A DNA stretch of 40,242 nucleotides from Curtobacterium flaccumfaciens UCD-AKU (GTDB lineage Bacteria > Actinomycetota > Actinomycetes > Actinomycetales > Microbacteriaceae): the NCBI RefSeq assembly GCF_000349565.1, contig NZ_KB714631.1, positions 385,263 to 425,504 of the forward strand, read 5' to 3'. The notes under the pieces were generated by a model. It worked only from the letters and a program-made list of their open reading frames with translations, was not told the DNA's origin and did not search any database. The number at the start of each line of letters is the position of its first letter. The stretch's first letter is position 1. Below are positions 33,017 through 40,242 of this stretch, piece by piece. The position numbers were made by a program, and so were the translations under genes.

Positions 33017-33655
33017 GTCGCGGCGGCACGGTGCGGTGTTCGTCGGCTGGTGCGGGGTTGCCTGCTGGGTGCGCGCTTGCAGCGCGGCACGGGGCGCGCA
33101 AGTCCGCACGGGTTGAGCAAGTGCGCACGGTGCGGACGGGAGGCGCGGGGTGGGTTGGCTGCGTGCCTCCTGTCCGTCGGTGGGTTGCGTCGCGGCGGCA
33201 CGGTGCGGTGTTCGTCGGCTGGTGCGGGGTTGGCTGCTGGGTGCGCGTTTGCGGCGCGGCACGGGGCGCGGAAGTCCGCACGGGGTGAGTAGGTGCGCAC
33301 GGTGCGGACGGGAGGCGCGGGGTGGGTTGGCTGCGTGCCTCCTGTCCGTCGGTGGGTTGCGTCGCGGCGGCACGGTGCGGTGTTCGTGGGTGGGTGCGGG
33401 GTTGCCTGCTGGGTGCGCGTTTGCGGCGCGGCACGCGGCGCGGAAGTCCGCACGGGGTGAGCAGGCGCGCACGGTGCGGACGGGAGGCGGGGCGGGTTGG
33501 CTGCGTGCCTCCCGTCCGCCGGTGGGTTGCGTCGCGGCGGCACGGTGCGGTGTTCGTCGGCTGGTGCGGGGTTGGCTGCTGGGTGCGCGCTTGCAGCGCG
33601 GCACGGGGCGCGCAAGTCCGCACGGGGTGAGCAGGCGCGCACGGTGCGCGGCCCG
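33017..33655 (+). repeat. Array of four ~172-bp tandem repeats downstream of ackA
   Basis: The anchor sequence GTCGCGGCGGCACGGTGCGG begins at 33017, 33189, 33361 and 33531, giving unit lengths of 172, 172 and 170 bases. Copies are about 90-95% alike by eye. Each inter-unit segment can form a hairpin GTCCGCAC/GTGCGGAC and a second one GGACGGGAGGC/GCCTCC(C/T)GTCC; in the third unit the latter is a perfect 13-bp stem (33476-33488 with 33507-33519). A partial fifth copy of the first hairpin lies at about 33674-33700. Frames drift because the unit is not a multiple of three, so I do not call a gene in 32973-33719. Confidence 0.9.
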
Positions 33656-33719
33656 GCACCTTCGGCGAGGAGCTCGCACGGGGTGACGAAGCGCGCACGG
33701 TGCGGGCCGCACCGACGGG

Positions 33720-34394
33720 TCAGGTGAGGGCGTTCAGCGCCGCCGGGATCGGGGTGTCGCCGCTGGTGAGCTCGAACTGCACGCCGACCGCGGCATCGTC
33801 GAGCAGCGCGTGCAGGACGACGGTCGCGACGTCCGCACGGGGGATCGAGCCCCGTGGCACCGTCCGGCCGACGTCGACGGTTCCCTGCGGGGGAGTGTCC
33901 AGCAGCCCGCCGGGACGCACGATCGTCCAGCGGAGGCGTCGAGCCCGCAGGTTCGCGTCGGCCTCGGCCTTCGCCCGCAGGTAGACCTGGAACACCGCGG
34001 CGTCGTCCTGGGCGGGCACGACCGCGAGCTGGGGGTCGTAGGTGTCGGCCGCCATCGCCGAGATCATCACGTAGCGCTCGATGCCGGCGCGCTCGGCGGC
34101 GTCGGCGAGCAGGATCGCGCCGTCGCGGTCGACCGTGAGCTTCCGTTCGGCGCCGCTGTTCGGTCCGGCACCGGCGGCGAAGACCACGGCGTCCACCCCA
34201 CGCAGGCGCAGCGCCAGGTCGTCGTCGCCGAGCTGCTCCAGGTCCGCGACGATCGCACGGGCCCCCTGTTGCTCGACATCGGCCACGTGCGCGGGGTTGC
34301 GGACGATGGCGACGGCGTCGTGGCCGGCGTCGGTGATCTGGCGGGCGAGGAGCAGGGCGATCTGGCCGTGTCCTCCGGCGATGGCGATCTTCAT
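33720..34394 (-). CDS. NAD(P)-binding oxidoreductase, atypical SDR (YwnB-like)
   Basis: This 224-residue protein starts with MKIAIAGGHGQIALLLARQ, a Rossmann dinucleotide-binding motif (GGHGQI, about residues 7-12) of the atypical short-chain dehydrogenase group. The sequence VDAVVFAAGAG follows, and YLRAKAEAD provides the Tyr-x-x-x-Lys-like position. Such proteins are NAD(P)-dependent reductases or redox sensors of mostly unknown substrate. ATG 34394 is preceded by CAGACT seven bases away, again a possible leaderless start. It is divergent from the SRP RNA gene, 40 bases apart. Confidence 0.85.
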   Translation of the reverse strand: MKIAIAGGHGQIALLLARQITDAGHDAVAIVRNPAHVADVEQQGARAIVADLEQLGDDDLALRLRGVDAVVFAAGAGPNSGAERKLTVDRDGAILLADAAERAGIERYVMISAMAADTYDPQLAVVPAQDDAAVFQVYLRAKAEADANLRARRLRWTIVRPGGLLDTPPQGTVDVGRTVPRGSIPRADVATVVLHALLDDAAVGVQFELTSGDTPIPAALNALT

Positions 34395-34421
34395 GTGTTC
34401 GAGTCTGCCCGTCGCGTCCGG

Positions 34422-34427
34422 TAGACT
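34422..34427 (+). promoter_or_regulatory. -10 box of the SRP RNA gene
   Basis: TAGACT lies seven bases before the predicted 5' end of the SRP RNA. The -35 region is poor. Confidence 0.45.
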
Positions 34428-34433
34428 TCTCGG

Positions 34434-34524
34434 CGGCTCCTCACGTGACGCCATCCAGGCCAACTCCCCCAGGGCGGAAACGCAGCAAGGGTAACCAGGC
34501 TCTGGCGGGTGCGTGAGGAGTCTT
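34434..34524 (+). ncRNA. ffs: Signal recognition particle RNA (4.5S, small bacterial type)
   Basis: A hairpin RNA of about 90 bases closes with CTCCTCACG (34437-34445) paired to CGTGAGGAG (34512-34520). The apical part carries the domain IV signature AGGGCGGAAACGCAGCAAGG with the GGAA tetraloop and the AGCAAG symmetric-loop bases bound by Ffh. This RNA targets secretory proteins co-translationally. The 3' end is approximate. Immediately downstream the 3' arm is duplicated. Confidence 0.93.
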
Positions 34525-34598
34525 CTTCGTTCCCGGAGGGTAACCAGGGCTGCGCTGATCTCGTGTGCGGGTGCGTGAGGAGTCTTCTTCGTTCCCGG
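34489..34598 (+). repeat. Duplication of the SRP RNA 3' arm and flank
   Basis: A 31-base sequence that includes the SRP 3' strand (GCGTGAGGAGTCTTCTTCG) occurs identically at 34506-34536 and 34568-34598. Each copy is preceded by GGGTAACCAGG (34489 and 34538), with 13 extra bases in the second copy. The second copy has no matching 5' arm. Confidence 0.9.
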
Positions 34599-34637
34599 CC
34601 TGAGCTCCGCTCCGGCCCGGCCCGGCCCGGGCCGACA

Positions 34638-34671
34638 CCCCCCCCCGTTCGGGAGGGCCAGCCCACTTTTT
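34638..34671 (+). other. C9 tract and possible terminator after ffs
   Basis: A run of nine C (34638-34646) is followed by GTTCGGGAGGG, which can fold back on it, and then after 12 bases by TTTTT (34667-34671). It may end the SRP transcript. The homopolymer lies about 38 bases upstream of the candidate -35 of the adhesin gene. Confidence 0.4.
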
Positions 34672-34683
34672 CGGCGTCACGTG

Positions 34684-34711
34684 CGGACACCAACCTGATC
34701 GTGTGTAAAGA
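34684..34711 (+). promoter_or_regulatory. Putative promoter of the adhesin gene
   Basis: CGGACA (34684-34689; 4 of 6 matches to the -35 consensus), a 16-base spacer and TAAAGA (34706-34711). Transcription would start near 34718, giving a leader of about 125 bases. Confidence 0.4.
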
Positions 34712-34717
34712 TTCCGC

Positions 34718-34842
34718 TCAGGAATCCCCAACCAGGATTCCGACCCTCCACCGCCTCACCAGCGGAGGAGCCACCACCGCCTCACCAGCGGTGGATTCCG
34801 AGGATCAGGTGGCGGGCGTGCCCGCCAGGAAAAGAGACACGC
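34718..34842 (+). promoter_or_regulatory. Structured 5' leader of the adhesin mRNA
   Basis: Three consecutive hairpins have near-identical seven-base loops. A (34721-34741) has GGAATCC/GGATTCC around CCAACCA, B (34746-34770) has CTCC-A-CCGC/GCGG-A-GGAG around CTCACCA, and C (34774-34794) has CCACCGC/GCGGTGG around CTCACCA. A fourth, GGCGGG/CCCGCC (34811-34826), ends right before the AGGA of the ribosome-binding site. A second GGATTCC (34793-34799) could replace the 3' arm of hairpin A, giving an alternative fold. It matches no riboswitch class I know. Confidence 0.6.
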
Positions 34843-37800
34843 ATGCGCAGGCACGCGTCGCTGCCCGGTACCCCTGTACCCACCGCAGCGGACGAACGGA
34901 CACGACGGATCACCCGCGCCGGCGGCCCAGCTCGAGGACGAGCGACGGACCACCGGCGGCTCCTCCTGCGCGGCGGCGTCGTCGCCACGGTGACGGCGCT
35001 CATCGCCGCCACCGTGGCGATCCAACCCGCTGCGGCCGCCCAGACCGACGTCGTCGAGGCTGAGGGGCTGCTGCTCAGCGGCTCCGGCATCGTCGACGCC
35101 GATGCGGTCGCCGAACTCGGCGGCGCGTACTCGGCTCGGGGCGCCACCTCGGGCGGCGGCACCACGAACCAGCCGCTCAACCTGACGGCGCTCGAGGCCG
35201 TCGGGGTCGACCTCGGCAACGACATCGACCTGCTCGGTCAGAACGGCATCCTGACCCTCGGCGTCGACGGCCAGTACGCCACGACCTCGGCGACGGGTGC
35301 GACCGCGTCGTCCGGCCTGCTCACGAACGACGGCGGCATCGGCGTCGGCACCGGGGCCGGCACCGGCGCCGCGACGCTCGACCTCAACCCGCTGTTCTCG
35401 CGCGTCGGTGCCGACACCACGGTGCTGTCGAACGCGCAGCTGCGGGTCGGCGCCCTGGCGTCCCGGATCCAGGCGACGCGCGGCACCACCGTCGAGACGA
35501 CGACGGACTACCGGATCGCCGGCGCGGACCTCGACCTGACGAGCCCGGCGGTCGCCGGGCTCAGCACCGCGCTGCGGGCCGACCTGCGGACACTGTCGTC
35601 CTCGGTGAACTCGGCCGTCGGCGCGAACGGCGCACTCTCCGGCACCACCACCGCCCTGACCGCCGACATCCAGCGGCTGCTCCGTGGCACGGCCCTCGGC
35701 CTGGTGAACGTCAACGGCACGAACGTCACCGCGACGGTCGATCTCAACCTCGACGACACCCTGACCCGGGTCCTGCAGGAACCCCTGACCGACGGTGCCG
35801 TGACGATCACGCCGGCGACGGGCGCGATCACCGTCGACCTCGACCAGCTGACCACGTTGAACGGCCAGCCGGCGAACACGTCGGTGCTGACCGAGGCCGC
35901 AGTGGACTCGATCAACCGGAGCATCACGACGATCCTCGGTACCCAGCTGCCGACGGCGCTGCAGACCGCGGTCGTGAACACGATCAACTCGACGGCGGTC
36001 CGGGTGAACGTCACCGCGAACATCACCGCTGCCGGCCTCTCGCTCGCCGGACTCGCGCTGCGCGCGGACACCACGCTCGGCGCCCTGGCCGGCACGGCGC
36101 CAGCCACCGCCACCGTGACCGCGACCGGTGGGCCGCTCGGGCTGAACGCCCTCGGCACGCTGCTCGCCCCGGCGGTGAACACGATCGTGGTCCCGGCGCT
36201 GCAGACCATCGTGCGTCCGCTCGTCACGGGCGCCGCCCTGACGAACCTCGGCGCGACGCTCACGGCGACGACCTCGGCCGTCTCCACCCTGCTGCGCCCC
36301 GTGGTGCTGCTGCTCCGTCAGGTCGTCGACCTCACCGTGAACGCGCAGGACACCACCGGCTTCCGCGACCCCCGCGGGTACGACACCGGATCGCGGAGCG
36401 TGCACGCCCTGCGGCTCTCCGTGCTCCCCGGGGTGAACGTCGCCACCGTGGACCTCGCCACCTCGACCGTGCGCGCCACGGCGTTCGCGGCTCCGACCAT
36501 CACGGCACCCACGGCCGGACAGCAGTTCCCCGTGCCGTCGGCGACCTCGACCCGCAGCGTCGACGTGAGCGGTGCCGGCGAGCCCGGTGCGACCGTGGCC
36601 GTCAGCCTCGGCGGGGACCGGACCGGCACGGCGACCGTCGCTGCCGACGGGACCTGGACGACCACCATCACCGCCGTCCCCACCGGTTCCTTCACCGCGA
36701 CCGCGACCCAGACGGTCGGCGGCATCACGGCGGGCACCGCGACGCAGGACTTCTCCGTCGTCGCACAGCGCGCCCTCACGATCACCACCCCGACGACCGG
36801 TCAGACCTTCACCACCACGGGGGAGAGCGCCCCGGTCACCCTGACGGGCACCGCGACGCCGAACGCGACCATCAGCATCGACCTGGGCGGCGGCGTGACC
36901 GCGACCGGGACCGCGGACGACGCCGGCGCCTGGAGCGTCACCGTCCCCGAGGTCCCCATCGGCGACCAGACGGCGAGCGTGACGCAGACCGTCGGCGACA
37001 CGACCTCGGCACCCGTGACGCGGTCCTTCCGGGTCGCTGCCGCGGCCGGCCTGACCGTCGACACCCCCACGCCGGACCAGGACTTCCCGCTCGCCGGTGA
37101 CACCCGGTCCGTCCCGTTCTCCGGCAGCGCACAGGCCGGAGCCCGCGTGGACGTCGACCTCGGTGACGGCCTGACCGCCACCACCCGCGCGAACGCCGAC
37201 GGCACCTGGTCGACCAGCGTGACGGACGTCCCGGCCGGGGAGTACTCGGCCGAGGTCACGCAGACCCTCGGCGGCACGACGAGCGCTGCTGTCACCCGCG
37301 ACTTCACCGTCACGGCAGCGCCCGCGCTCACCATCGACGAACCGACCGACGGCAGCACCATCACCGTCGCGGACGCGACCTCGACCACCCCGGTGCGGGT
37401 GTCCGGCTCGGCCGCGCCCGACGCGCGGGTCACCGTCGGGATCGGCGGGTCCTTCACCGCCGCGGTCACCGCCGACGAGGACGGTGCCTGGACGACGACC
37501 TTCGCGGACGTCCCGGTCGGCGAGCGGACCGTCACCGCACTGCAGACCGTCGACGGCACCACCTCGGGTCCGGTGGAGTCCACCTTCACCGTCGAGGCCG
37601 GGGACCCGCTGGCGATCACAGCGCCCGAGGACGGCGACGTGGTCACCGTGCTCGACGCCGACACGACCACTGATCTCGACCTGGCCGGCACGGCCGAGGC
37701 CGGCGCCCGGGTGCGGGTCTCGCTCGGCGACGGGCTGACCGCGACCACGACGGCCGTTGACGACGGCACCTGGACGCTCACCGTTGCCGACGTCCCGGTC

Positions 37801-40242
37801 GGTCGGTACACGATCTCGGCGACGCAGACCGTCGGCGGGACCACCTCGCCGGCCGTCCGCCAGGTCGTCACGGTGCAGGCGGGCGCCCCGCTCGCCGTCA
37901 CCGCCCCGACGCAGGATGCCACCGTCACGGTCGCCACCGACGACTCCGTCGTCGACGTCACCGTGCGGGGCACCGCGCAGCCCGGCGCCCGCATCGAGGT
38001 CGTCCTCGACGACGGCGATGCGGTGTCCACCACCGCGAACCCGCAGGGTGCCTGGTCGGTGGTCCTCGCCGACGTCGGCACCGGCGACCACACCGCGACG
38101 GTCACCCAGACCGTCGACGGCGCGACCTCGGAACCGGTCGGCCGTGACTTCGCGGTCGAGGCCGGCGACGAACTCGTCATCGTGGCACCGGGTGACGCCC
38201 AGCAGGTCCCCGCCGGCACCGGCGGGCAGGCCAACGTGGTCGTCCGCGGCACCGCGGAGCCCGGCGCGACCGTCACCGTCACGATCGACGAGGGCGACCC
38301 CGTCGAGGTCGTCACGGACACGGCCGGGAACTGGGAGCTCCCGACCACGCAGCTCGGCATCGGCGAGCACACCGTCGAGGCCATGCAGACCGTGAACGGC
38401 ACCGAGGGCCCGGTGGTCACGCGTGACTTCACCGTGGTCCCCGGCAACGCCATCGTCATCGACACCCCGGCGAGCGGCGCACGATTCGTCGTGATCGACA
38501 CCGACGCCACCGCGACCGTCCGGATCACCGGCACGGCCGAGCCCGGCGCCGCGGTCACCGTCTCGGTCGGACCCGGCACCCGGTTCACCACTACGGCGGA
38601 CGACGACGGGCAGTGGGCGGTCGACGCGACCGGTCTCGCCCCGAAGGGCCTGTACACGGTGTCGGCCAGCCAGGAGGTCGAGGACGTCGTGACGAGCGCC
38701 GTCCCGATCACCTTCGAGGTCGTCACGGCCAACGCGCTCACGATCACCGGCCCGGACACCGACCCGATCATGGTCGCCGGCCCCGACGTCGAGCGCGACG
38801 TCACGGTCACCGGTACCGGCCAGCCCGGTGCCGCGGTCACGGCGACCCTCGCCGGGGCCGAGGACCAGCGGACGACGGTCGGCGCCGACGGCACGTGGTC
38901 GGTCACGTTCCCCGACCTCGGGGTCGACGTGCACCAGGTCGCGGTCACCCAGACCCTGGCCGGCAGTGTCTCCGACCCGCGCACCTCCGACCCGGTCGAG
39001 CGCACGGTGACCATCGAGGCCGCCGCAGCGGTCGCCATCACCGCACCGGCCACGGACGTCGTCCTGTTCGTGCCGGATGCGGACGCGACGCGCGACGTCG
39101 TGGTCACCGGCTCGGCCGAGCCGGGCGCGCCCGTCACGGTGCGACTCGGCGACGCCGAGGCGACCACCACCGCGGACACCGACGGCGACTGGACGGTCAC
39201 GTTCGGTGGGGTCGGTGTCGGCACCCCGACGCTGACCGCCAGCCAGACGGTCGGCGGCACCACCGCCTCCAGTCCGGACCAGACGGTCACGGTGCGGGCC
39301 GGAACGGCGCTCGCCATCGTGACCCCGGAGGACGGCGACGTCCTGACGGTCGCCGACACGTCCGGCACCGCCGACGTCGAGGTGACCGGTCGGGCGCAGC
39401 CCGACGCCGAGGTGACGGTCCGGCTCTCGACCGGCGAGACCGAGACGGTGACCGCGGACGAGGACGGCCGGTGGGAGACCACCTTCCGGGACGTCCCGGT
39501 CGGCGACCACCGCGTCACCGCGACGCAGATCGTCGGCGGGCAGACGTCGACGCCGGTGACCGCCGCCGTGTCGGTCCGCGCCGGAGCCCCGCTCGTCGTG
39601 TCCACCCCGCGGGGTGCCACCACCGTCACGGTGGCGGACGACGACGCCACCACCGGGGTCGACTTCGCGGGCACCGGTGAGCCGGGTGCCACCGTCACGG
39701 TCGACCTCGGCGACGGTGGGACCGCCACGGCGACCGTGGACGAGGACGGCCGCTGGTCGACCACGGTCGAGGACGTGCCGACCGGCTCGTTCACGGCCTC
39801 GGTCACGCAGACCGTGAACGGCACCACGAGTGCGGCGGTCGACCGACCGGTGTCCGTGGTCGCCGCTGCCGACCTGGTCATCCGTGAGCCCGGCGACGAC
39901 CCGATCACGGTGGCCGACGGCGACGCGACGACGACCGTGACGGTCGCCGGTGACGCACAGCCGGGCGCCACCGTGACGATCACCGTCGACGACCGCGACC
40001 CCGTCGAGGTCACGGCCGGTGACGACGGCTCGTGGAGCGTCGACGTGCCGGACCTGGGCGTCGGCGAGCACACCGTCGAGGTGACGCAGACCGTGGACGG
40101 CTCGACCTCGACCACCCCGGCCGAGACGACCTTCGAGATCGAGGCGTGCGCACCCGTCGTCATCACCGAGCCGACGGCCGACCAGGAGTACACGGTCGCC
40201 GACGGGGACGGCACGACGACGGTCGACGTGGCGGGAACCGCC
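34843..40242 (+). CDS. Giant choice-of-anchor-G adhesin with Ig-like repeats, 3' end beyond the window
   Basis: The reading frame is open for 1,800 codons to the window edge. Residues 1-66 are a long signal sequence: a basic N-region containing RRLLLRGG, a hydrophobic helix, and a probable cleavage site after QPAAAA. Residues 67 to about 545 match the choice-of-anchor-G style (LLLSGSGIVDAD, LNLTALEAVGVDLG, then Thr/Ala/Asn-rich beta segments). From about residue 550 there are 13 full Ig-like repeats of 92-98 residues, each with AxPGAxVxVxLGDG, DGTW and TxTQTVGGTTS elements, and the start of a 14th. The anchor would lie past the window, so attachment is unknown. ATG 34843 has AGGA at 34827. 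It probably acts in adhesion or as a surface stalk. Confidence 0.88.
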   Translation, partial: MRRHASLPGTPVPTAADERTRRITRAGGPARGRATDHRRLLLRGGVVATVTALIAATVAIQPAAAAQTDVVEAEGLLLSGSGIVDADAVAELGGAYSARGATSGGGTTNQPLNLTALEAVGVDLGNDIDLLGQNGILTLGVDGQYATTSATGATASSGLLTNDGGIGVGTGAGTGAATLDLNPLFSRVGADTTVLSNAQLRVGALASRIQATRGTTVETTTDYRIAGADLDLTSPAVAGLSTALRADLRTLSSSVNSAVGANGALSGTTTALTADIQRLLRGTALGLVNVNGTNVTATVDLNLDDTLTRVLQEPLTDGAVTITPATGAITVDLDQLTTLNGQPANTSVLTEAAVDSINRSITTILGTQLPTALQTAVVNTINSTAVRVNVTANITAAGLSLAGLALRADTTLGALAGTAPATATVTATGGPLGLNALGTLLAPAVNTIVVPALQTIVRPLVTGAALTNLGATLTATTSAVSTLLRPVVLLLRQVVDLTVNAQDTTGFRDPRGYDTGSRSVHALRLSVLPGVNVATVDLATSTVRATAFAAPTITAPTAGQQFPVPSATSTRSVDVSGAGEPGATVAVSLGGDRTGTATVAADGTWTTTITAVPTGSFTATATQTVGGITAGTATQDFSVVAQRALTITTPTTGQTFTTTGESAPVTLTGTATPNATISIDLGGGVTATGTADDAGAWSVTVPEVPIGDQTASVTQTVGDTTSAPVTRSFRVAAAAGLTVDTPTPDQDFPLAGDTRSVPFSGSAQAGARVDVDLGDGLTATTRANADGTWSTSVTDVPAGEYSAEVTQTLGGTTSAAVTRDFTVTAAPALTIDEPTDGSTITVADATSTTPVRVSGSAAPDARVTVGIGGSFTAAVTADEDGAWTTTFADVPVGERTVTALQTVDGTTSGPVESTFTVEAGDPLAITAPEDGDVVTVLDADTTTDLDLAGTAEAGARVRVSLGDGLTATTTAVDDGTWTLTVADVPVGRYTISATQTVGGTTSPAVRQVVTVQAGAPLAVTAPTQDATVTVATDDSVVDVTVRGTAQPGARIEVVLDDGDAVSTTANPQGAWSVVLADVGTGDHTATVTQTVDGATSEPVGRDFAVEAGDELVIVAPGDAQQVPAGTGGQANVVVRGTAEPGATVTVTIDEGDPVEVVTDTAGNWELPTTQLGIGEHTVEAMQTVNGTEGPVVTRDFTVVPGNAIVIDTPASGARFVVIDTDATATVRITGTAEPGAAVTVSVGPGTRFTTTADDDGQWAVDATGLAPKGLYTVSASQEVEDVVTSAVPITFEVVTANALTITGPDTDPIMVAGPDVERDVTVTGTGQPGAAVTATLAGAEDQRTTVGADGTWSVTFPDLGVDVHQVAVTQTLAGSVSDPRTSDPVERTVTIEAAAAVAITAPATDVVLFVPDADATRDVVVTGSAEPGAPVTVRLGDAEATTTADTDGDWTVTFGGVGVGTPTLTASQTVGGTTASSPDQTVTVRAGTALAIVTPEDGDVLTVADTSGTADVEVTGRAQPDAEVTVRLSTGETETVTADEDGRWETTFRDVPVGDHRVTATQIVGGQTSTPVTAAVSVRAGAPLVVSTPRGATTVTVADDDATTGVDFAGTGEPGATVTVDLGDGGTATATVDEDGRWSTTVEDVPTGSFTASVTQTVNGTTSAAVDRPVSVVAAADLVIREPGDDPITVADGDATTTVTVAGDAQPGATVTITVDDRDPVEVTAGDDGSWSVDVPDLGVGEHTVEVTQTVDGSTSTTPAETTFEIEACAPVVITEPTADQEYTVADGDGTTTVDVAGTA

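Noticed and set aside
33017-33655. Considered as a CRISPR array.
   Set aside because: Units are about 172 bases and nearly identical along their whole length; there are no short repeats separated by unique spacers and no cas genes.
31686-33698. Long minus-strand open frame through the repeat array and ackA, with repeated His/Pro/Arg-rich segments.
   Set aside because: It is antisense to ackA over much of its length, its repetitiveness comes only from the 172-bp DNA repeats, and the unit length is not a multiple of three, so copies fall in shifting frames.
34679-34808. Long-range pairing ACCTGATC (34693-34700) with GATCAGGT (34803-34810) as the base stem of a riboswitch.
   Set aside because: The first arm lies upstream of the predicted transcription start (about 34718), so it would probably not be in the RNA; kept only as a note in case the start is farther upstream.
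34756-40071. 1,771-codon minus-strand open frame opposite the adhesin gene.
   Set aside because: It is the mirror of a GC-rich repetitive coding strand; the plus-strand frame has a signal peptide, a ribosome-binding site and recognisable Ig-like domains, while the minus frame gives low-complexity Arg/Gly/Asp protein.

Overview
The window is 40,242 bases of high-GC (about 70%) actinobacterial DNA. Gene density, many GTG starts, GTGA/ATGA overlaps between operon partners, and frequent leaderless-looking promoters (a TANNNT box 6-7 bases before the start codon) fit the family Microbacteriaceae. A Curtobacterium-like organism is my best guess. That is inference from gene style and content, not a database match.

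Layout. 1-2395 (minus): a MacB-type ABC ATPase and FtsX-like permease. 2558-7894 (plus): an envelope glycan cluster with a Wzx-like flippase, a sugar-phosphate nucleotidyltransferase, a complete heptose-phosphate set (GmhA-, HddA- and GmhB-like) and a family 2 glycosyltransferase. 7900-10993 (minus): a tightly coupled three-gene operon of an acyl-CoA dehydrogenase-like protein, a PIG-L deacetylase fused to a NodS-like methyltransferase, and a glycosyltransferase. Together these look like a small-molecule or glycolipid pathway of unknown product. 11098-13364: an OmpR-family two-component system. 13413-14643: rplJ-rplL with leader, attenuator and terminator. 14681-15856: a nuclease/antitoxin-like gene (AbiEi-like N-terminus, DUF559/Vsr-like C-terminus) bracketed by two 68-bp imperfect palindromes of one family. 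15918-19343: a divergent amino-acid permease and ABC exporter. 19582-22105: cystathionine beta-synthase and cystathionine gamma-synthase/lyase, which handle transsulfuration. 22286-26396: two MFS exporters, a small lipoprotein and a TetR regulator. 26436-29112: a DUF853 HerA-like ATPase and a PH-domain membrane protein. 29413-32972: tRNA-Ser(GGA), pta and ackA, giving the acetate overflow pathway. 33017-33655: a non-coding array of about 172-bp tandem repeats. 33720-34598: an NAD(P)-binding oxidoreductase divergent from the SRP RNA gene, whose 3' end is partly duplicated. 34843-end: the first 1,800 codons of a giant secreted choice-of-anchor-G adhesin with at least 13 Ig-like repeats, truncated by the window end.

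The most unusual points are the acyl-CoA dehydrogenase/PIG-L-methyltransferase/glycosyltransferase operon, the palindrome-flanked nuclease gene, and the adhesin leader, which has three consecutive hairpins with near-identical seven-base loops. The partial duplication of SRP RNA and a family of GGGAGGC/GCCTCCC intergenic elements (some tandemly amplified) also deserve attention.
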